From assembly GCA_944321765.1 (NCBI GenBank), contig CALUMQ010000006.1, positions 1-35,910 of the forward strand: 35,910 bases of DNA. Reading direction: 5' to 3'. This stretch comes from an uncultured Alistipes sp. Its GTDB lineage: Bacteria > Bacteroidota > Bacteroidia > Bacteroidales > Rikenellaceae. Under the pieces are notes generated by a model that did not search any database, had not been told where the DNA came from, and saw nothing but the letters and a program-made list of their open reading frames with translations. Both the position numbers and the translations under genes were made by a program. This document shows, piece by piece, positions 33,574-35,910 of the stretch (its first letter is position 1; every line of letters begins with the position of its first letter).

Positions 33574-35019
33574 CTAACCGACCGTACCCTCCAACTGCAG
33601 GGCCAAAAGTTTCTGTGCCTCCACGGCAAACTCCATCGGCAGCTTGGCCAGCACCTCCCGGGCATAGCCGTTGACGATCAGTCCCACGGCATCCTCGGTC
33701 GACAAGCCCCGCTGGTTGCAGTAGAAGAGCTGGTCGTCGGAGATCTTCGACGTCGTGGCCTCGTGTTCCACGACGGCCGTGCGGTTGCGGCAGTCGATCA
33801 CGGGGAAGGTGTGGGCGCCGCACCGGTCACCGATCAGCAGCGAATCGCACTGCGAATAGTTGCGGGCGTTCTCAGCCCCCTTGGCCACGCGCACCAGGCC
33901 CCGGTAGGAGTTCTCGCTGCGGCCCGCCGAGATGCCTTTGGAGACGATCCGGCTGCGCGTGTTGCGTCCCACGTGGATCATCTTCGTACCCGTATCGGCC
34001 TGCTGGAAGTTGTTGGTCATGGCCACCGAGTAGAACTCCCCGACCGAATTGTCGCCCGCAAGGACGCAGCTCGGGTATTTCCACGTAATGGCCGAGCCGG
34101 TCTCGACCTGCGTCCACGACAGGCGGGCATTCTCCCGGCACAAGCCTCGTTTGGTCACGAAGTTGTAGATACCGCCCCGGCCCTCCTTGTCGCCCGGGTA
34201 CCAGTTCTGGACCGTGGAGTACTTCACCTCGGCATCGCGCTCGACGACGATCTCCACCACGGCGGCGTGCAGCTGGTTCTCGTCGCGCTGCGGCGCCGTA
34301 CACCCTTCGAGGTAGCTTACGTAGGCCCCCTCGTCGGCAACGATCAGCGTGCGTTCGAACTGTCCCGTTCCCGCGGCATTGATGCGGAAGTAGGTCGACA
34401 GCTCCATCGGGCACCGCACCCCCTTGGGAATGTAGCAGAACGACCCGTCGGAGAAGACCGCGGCGTTCAGTGCGGCGTAGAAGTTGTCCGTATAGGGCAC
34501 GACGCTCCCGAGGTACTTCCGCACCAGATCGGGATGGTCGCGCAGCGCCTCGGAGATCGAGCAGAAGATGATCCCCTTTTCGGCAAGCGTCTCCTTGAAG
34601 GTGGTCTTCACCGACACGGAATCCATCACCGCATCGACTGCAACGCCCGCCAGGGCCATCTGCTCCTCCAAAGGAATGCCCAGTTTGTCGAACGTGCGTT
34701 TCAATTCGGGATCGACCTCGTCCATCGAATCCAGCTTCTTGCGCCCCTTCGGAGCCGCATAGTAGATGATATCCTGGAAATTGATCTCCGGGATGTGCAG
34801 GTGCGCCCACGTCGGGGGCTCCAGCGTCAGCCAGTGGCGGTAGGCCGCCACGCGGCGCTCGGTCATCCACGACGGCTCGCCCTTCTTGGCCGATATCAGC
34901 CGCACGACCTCCTCCGAGAGCCCCTTGCCGATGGTCTCAGTCTCGATCGCCGACGTGAAGCCGTATTTATACTCCCTCTCGCCGAGGGTTTCCAATATCT
35001 CTTTTTCGTTCTCTGCCAT
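33574..35019 (-). CDS. sufB: Fe-S cluster assembly scaffold SufB
   Basis: The 481-residue protein is the main scaffold of the Suf system. It starts [21 protein letters not shown] and carries the SufB hallmarks [30 protein letters not shown]-like [72 protein letters not shown] and the C-terminal [27 protein letters not shown]. The start at 35019 gives the normal length. The frame stays open to 35154 but crosses the promoter region. It is first in sufB-sufC-sufD-sufS-tmk-DoxX. Confidence 0.97.
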   Translation of the reverse strand: MAENEKEILETLGEREYKYGFTSAIETETIGKGLSEEVVRLISAKKGEPSWMTERRVAAYRHWLTLEPPTWAHLHIPEINFQDIIYYAAPKGRKKLDSMDEVDPELKRTFDKLGIPLEEQMALAGVAVDAVMDSVSVKTTFKETLAEKGIIFCSISEALRDHPDLVRKYLGSVVPYTDNFYAALNAAVFSDGSFCYIPKGVRCPMELSTYFRINAAGTGQFERTLIVADEGAYVSYLEGCTAPQRDENQLHAAVVEIVVERDAEVKYSTVQNWYPGDKEGRGGIYNFVTKRGLCRENARLSWTQVETGSAITWKYPSCVLAGDNSVGEFYSVAMTNNFQQADTGTKMIHVGRNTRSRIVSKGISAGRSENSYRGLVRVAKGAENARNYSQCDSLLIGDRCGAHTFPVIDCRNRTAVVEHEATTSKISDDQLFYCNQRGLSTEDAVGLIVNGYAREVLAKLPMEFAVEAQKLLALQLEGTVG

Positions 35020-35037
35020 TGTCTGCAAAATATCGTA

Positions 35038-35045
35038 CAAAGGTA
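35038..35045 (-). promoter_or_regulatory. -7 promoter box for the suf operon
   Basis: TACCTTTG on the minus strand, 18 bases before the sufB ATG, matches TAnnTTTG. No consensus -33 box is at the expected distance. No obvious iron-regulator palindrome was recognised. Confidence 0.5.
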
Positions 35046-35279
35046 CAAAATCTATCCGAATTTCATAGCGCCTGCCGACAAATCGAATGCCGGATTCGCG
35101 CGTCCGCGCAATCGAAGAGCCGGAAAATACTCCTCGAAGGTTCGAAAACAACACGTTTCGAAAGCCGGAAGCTTCGCGCTGCGGTCTTCCGAGTATCGTA
35201 TCCGGGGTGCGTGGAAAGGATCCGGAAGCCGGCAGGAGGGCGTTTTACGGATCATTGCGGAATTTTTAGCCTGCATTTT
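35046..35279. other. Intergenic stretch with no gene seen
   Basis: Between the suf promoter and the tRNA-Ser promoter I see no supported gene. A short inverted repeat TTCGAAA...TTTCGAA lies near 35140-35160. Open frames here on both strands lack family features. Confidence 0.5.
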
Positions 35280-35310
35280 TTTGTAGTTACGCAAAAAGAT
35301 TCTATATTTG
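35280..35310 (+). promoter_or_regulatory. Promoter of tRNA-Ser
   Basis: TTTG (35280-35283), 19 bases, TATATTTG (35303-35310), a full consensus match ending 34 bases before the tRNA. Confidence 0.8.
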
Positions 35311-35344
35311 CACACCCTTTCGGAGATTTTCGCCGAAAGTGCCC

Positions 35345-35436
35345 GGAGAGGTGGGTGAGTGGCTGAAACCACCGGTTTGCTAAACCGACGTACGGGGTAA
35401 CCCGTACCACGAGTTCGAATCTCGTCCTCTCCGCCA
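35345..35436 (+). tRNA. tRNA-Ser (anticodon GCT)
   Basis: The acceptor GGAGAGG pairs with CCTCTCC. The anticodon loop TTGCTAA gives GCT. A long variable arm (GTACGGG/CCCGTAC) marks it as a class II serine tRNA, and the T arm is ACGAG-TTCGAAT-CTCGT. The discriminator G and CCA are encoded (35433-35436). The first anticodon-stem pair is a C-A mismatch. Its 3' end faces an integrase gene, making it the likely attachment site. Confidence 0.95.
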
Positions 35437-35457
35437 AGAAAAAACGCAAAAGATTAC

Positions 35458-35497
35458 AAATCCCTGTAAATCACGAATTTGCAGGGATTTTTGTTTT
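35458..35497 (+). terminator. Terminator after tRNA-Ser
   Basis: AAATCCCTG (35458-35466) and CAGGGATTT (35482-35490) form a perfect stem and are followed by TTGTTTT. If the tRNA is an integration site, this hairpin is inside the element. Confidence 0.75.
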
Positions 35498-35544
35498 GGC
35501 AGAAATGCAGAAAAAGGCATCGAAAAGCGGGTTACCTGTGGCCT

Positions 35545-35585
35545 ATTCGGTGTACTTTTTTCCGGGTCGAAAAAGTACACCGAAT
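35545..35585. repeat. 16-bp inverted repeat upstream of the integrase
   Basis: ATTCGGTGTACTTTTT (35545-35560) and its exact reverse complement (35570-35585) are separated by nine bases. The same sequence recurs as a 14-bp copy at the integrase start. As RNA it would make a strong hairpin. Confidence 0.85.
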
Positions 35586-35629
35586 TGCTCGTAACAGATT
35601 GGTTTGCACCTGTTTGCAGCGGTCTTCCT

Positions 35630-35661
35630 CTTGACTTGAGACACTTGGGAAACTAAATTTG
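35630..35661 (+). promoter_or_regulatory. Promoter of the integrase gene
   Basis: CTTG (35630-35633), 20 bases, TAAATTTG (35654-35661). The -7 box is a perfect match. Transcription would start about 35667, just before the repeat at 35670-35683. Confidence 0.65.
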
Positions 35662-35669
35662 TAACCCTT

Positions 35670-35683
35670 AATTCGGTGTACTT
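35670..35683 (+). repeat. Third copy of the repeat, abutting the integrase start codon
   Basis: AATTCGGTGTACTT ends one base before the ATG. It is the exact reverse complement of 35573-35586. It occupies the position of an operator or of the ribosome-landing region. Confidence 0.85.
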
Positions 35684-35910
35684 ATGGAAAGGACAACATT
35701 CGGACTGTTGTTTTACATTCGGCGGGACAAGACCAACAAAAAAGGCGAAGCTCCCGTGTTTATGCGTCTGACAATCAACGGAGCACGCGCTGACGCCTCA
35801 ATCAAACGCTTCATCGAGCCGCACGCCTGGAACTCGGCGAAAGGAAAAGCCAACGAAAAAAGCCGCGGCGGAAAGGATTTGAACCTATACCTGGACGCCA
35901 TTTCCGCCAA
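35684..35910 (+). CDS. Tyrosine recombinase/integrase, N-terminal part (3' end outside window)
   Basis: The ATG at 35684 opens a frame that runs to the window edge (75 codons): MERTTFGLLFYIRRDKTNKKG, then PVFMRLTINGARADASIKRFI and HAWNSAKGKA. This is the N-terminal arm-type DNA-binding domain typical of Bacteroidetes integrases found on conjugative transposons and genomic islands. The catalytic Arg-His-Arg-Tyr part lies beyond the window. It is preceded by a good promoter and by repeats, and it is placed 247 bases after tRNA-Ser. An integrative element is therefore likely to start at the tRNA 3' end. The element type cannot be told from this fragment. Confidence 0.88.
   Translation, partial: MERTTFGLLFYIRRDKTNKKGEAPVFMRLTINGARADASIKRFIEPHAWNSAKGKANEKSRGGKDLNLYLDAISA

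Noticed and set aside
35020-35154. 45-residue N-terminal extension of SufB
   Set aside because: It crosses the promoter box and is not part of Suf[11 protein letters not shown] is the natural start.

Overview
The window looks like chromosome from a GC-rich gut member of the Bacteroidales, most like Alistipes (Rikenellaceae). Three things point there. Promoters repeatedly fit the Bacteroidetes pattern TTTG, about 19-20 bases, TAnnTTTG. The Suf, LepA, PheT, LysA and TrpB2 proteins have a Bacteroidetes flavour. The right end carries a Bacteroidetes-type tyrosine recombinase next to a tRNA. The genus is inferred from general knowledge, not from a search.

Layout. (1) 1-4200 is an AT-rich accessory patch. 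It holds the 3' end of an RHS/YD-repeat protein whose tip carries a JAB/JAMM metalloprotease motif, an overlapping gene placed like an immunity gene, a short relic of another YD-repeat protein, an orphan secreted protein and two tandem paralogous lipoproteins. It stops at a tRNA-Gly(CCC). (2) 4300-17200 is housekeeping: lepA with a long-chain acyl-CoA ligase, lysA, a DMT transporter, a 21-residue leucine-rich-repeat lipoprotein, trpB2, pheT, a decayed membrane-protein gene and a small monooxygenase. (3) 17200-28860 is largely envelope and redox: an Fe superoxide dismutase fused to rubredoxin, a plug-less outer-membrane barrel coupled to a large TPR protein, an OsmC protein, and a tripartite RND efflux operon. 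(4) 28863-35019 is one compact minus-strand operon: sufB-sufC-sufD-sufS-tmk-DoxX protein. (5) 35345-35910 is tRNA-Ser(GCT) with the start of an integrase gene just downstream, so an integrative element probably begins here and continues past the window.

The most notable finds are as follows. A tryptophan attenuator lies upstream of trpB2: a leader peptide with three consecutive Trp codons, a strong terminator and a plausible antiterminator. The superoxide dismutase-rubredoxin fusion is unusual. The RHS tip with a complete JAMM motif comes with traces of earlier tip exchange. A 13-14 bp sequence occurs three times around the integrase promoter and start, in an arrangement that suggests an operator or antisense control. 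A perfect terminator hairpin sits almost on the start codon of the efflux operon.

Most other long open frames on the opposite strand are shadows of GC-rich genes. Functional statements rest on motifs read by eye, and no database search was run.
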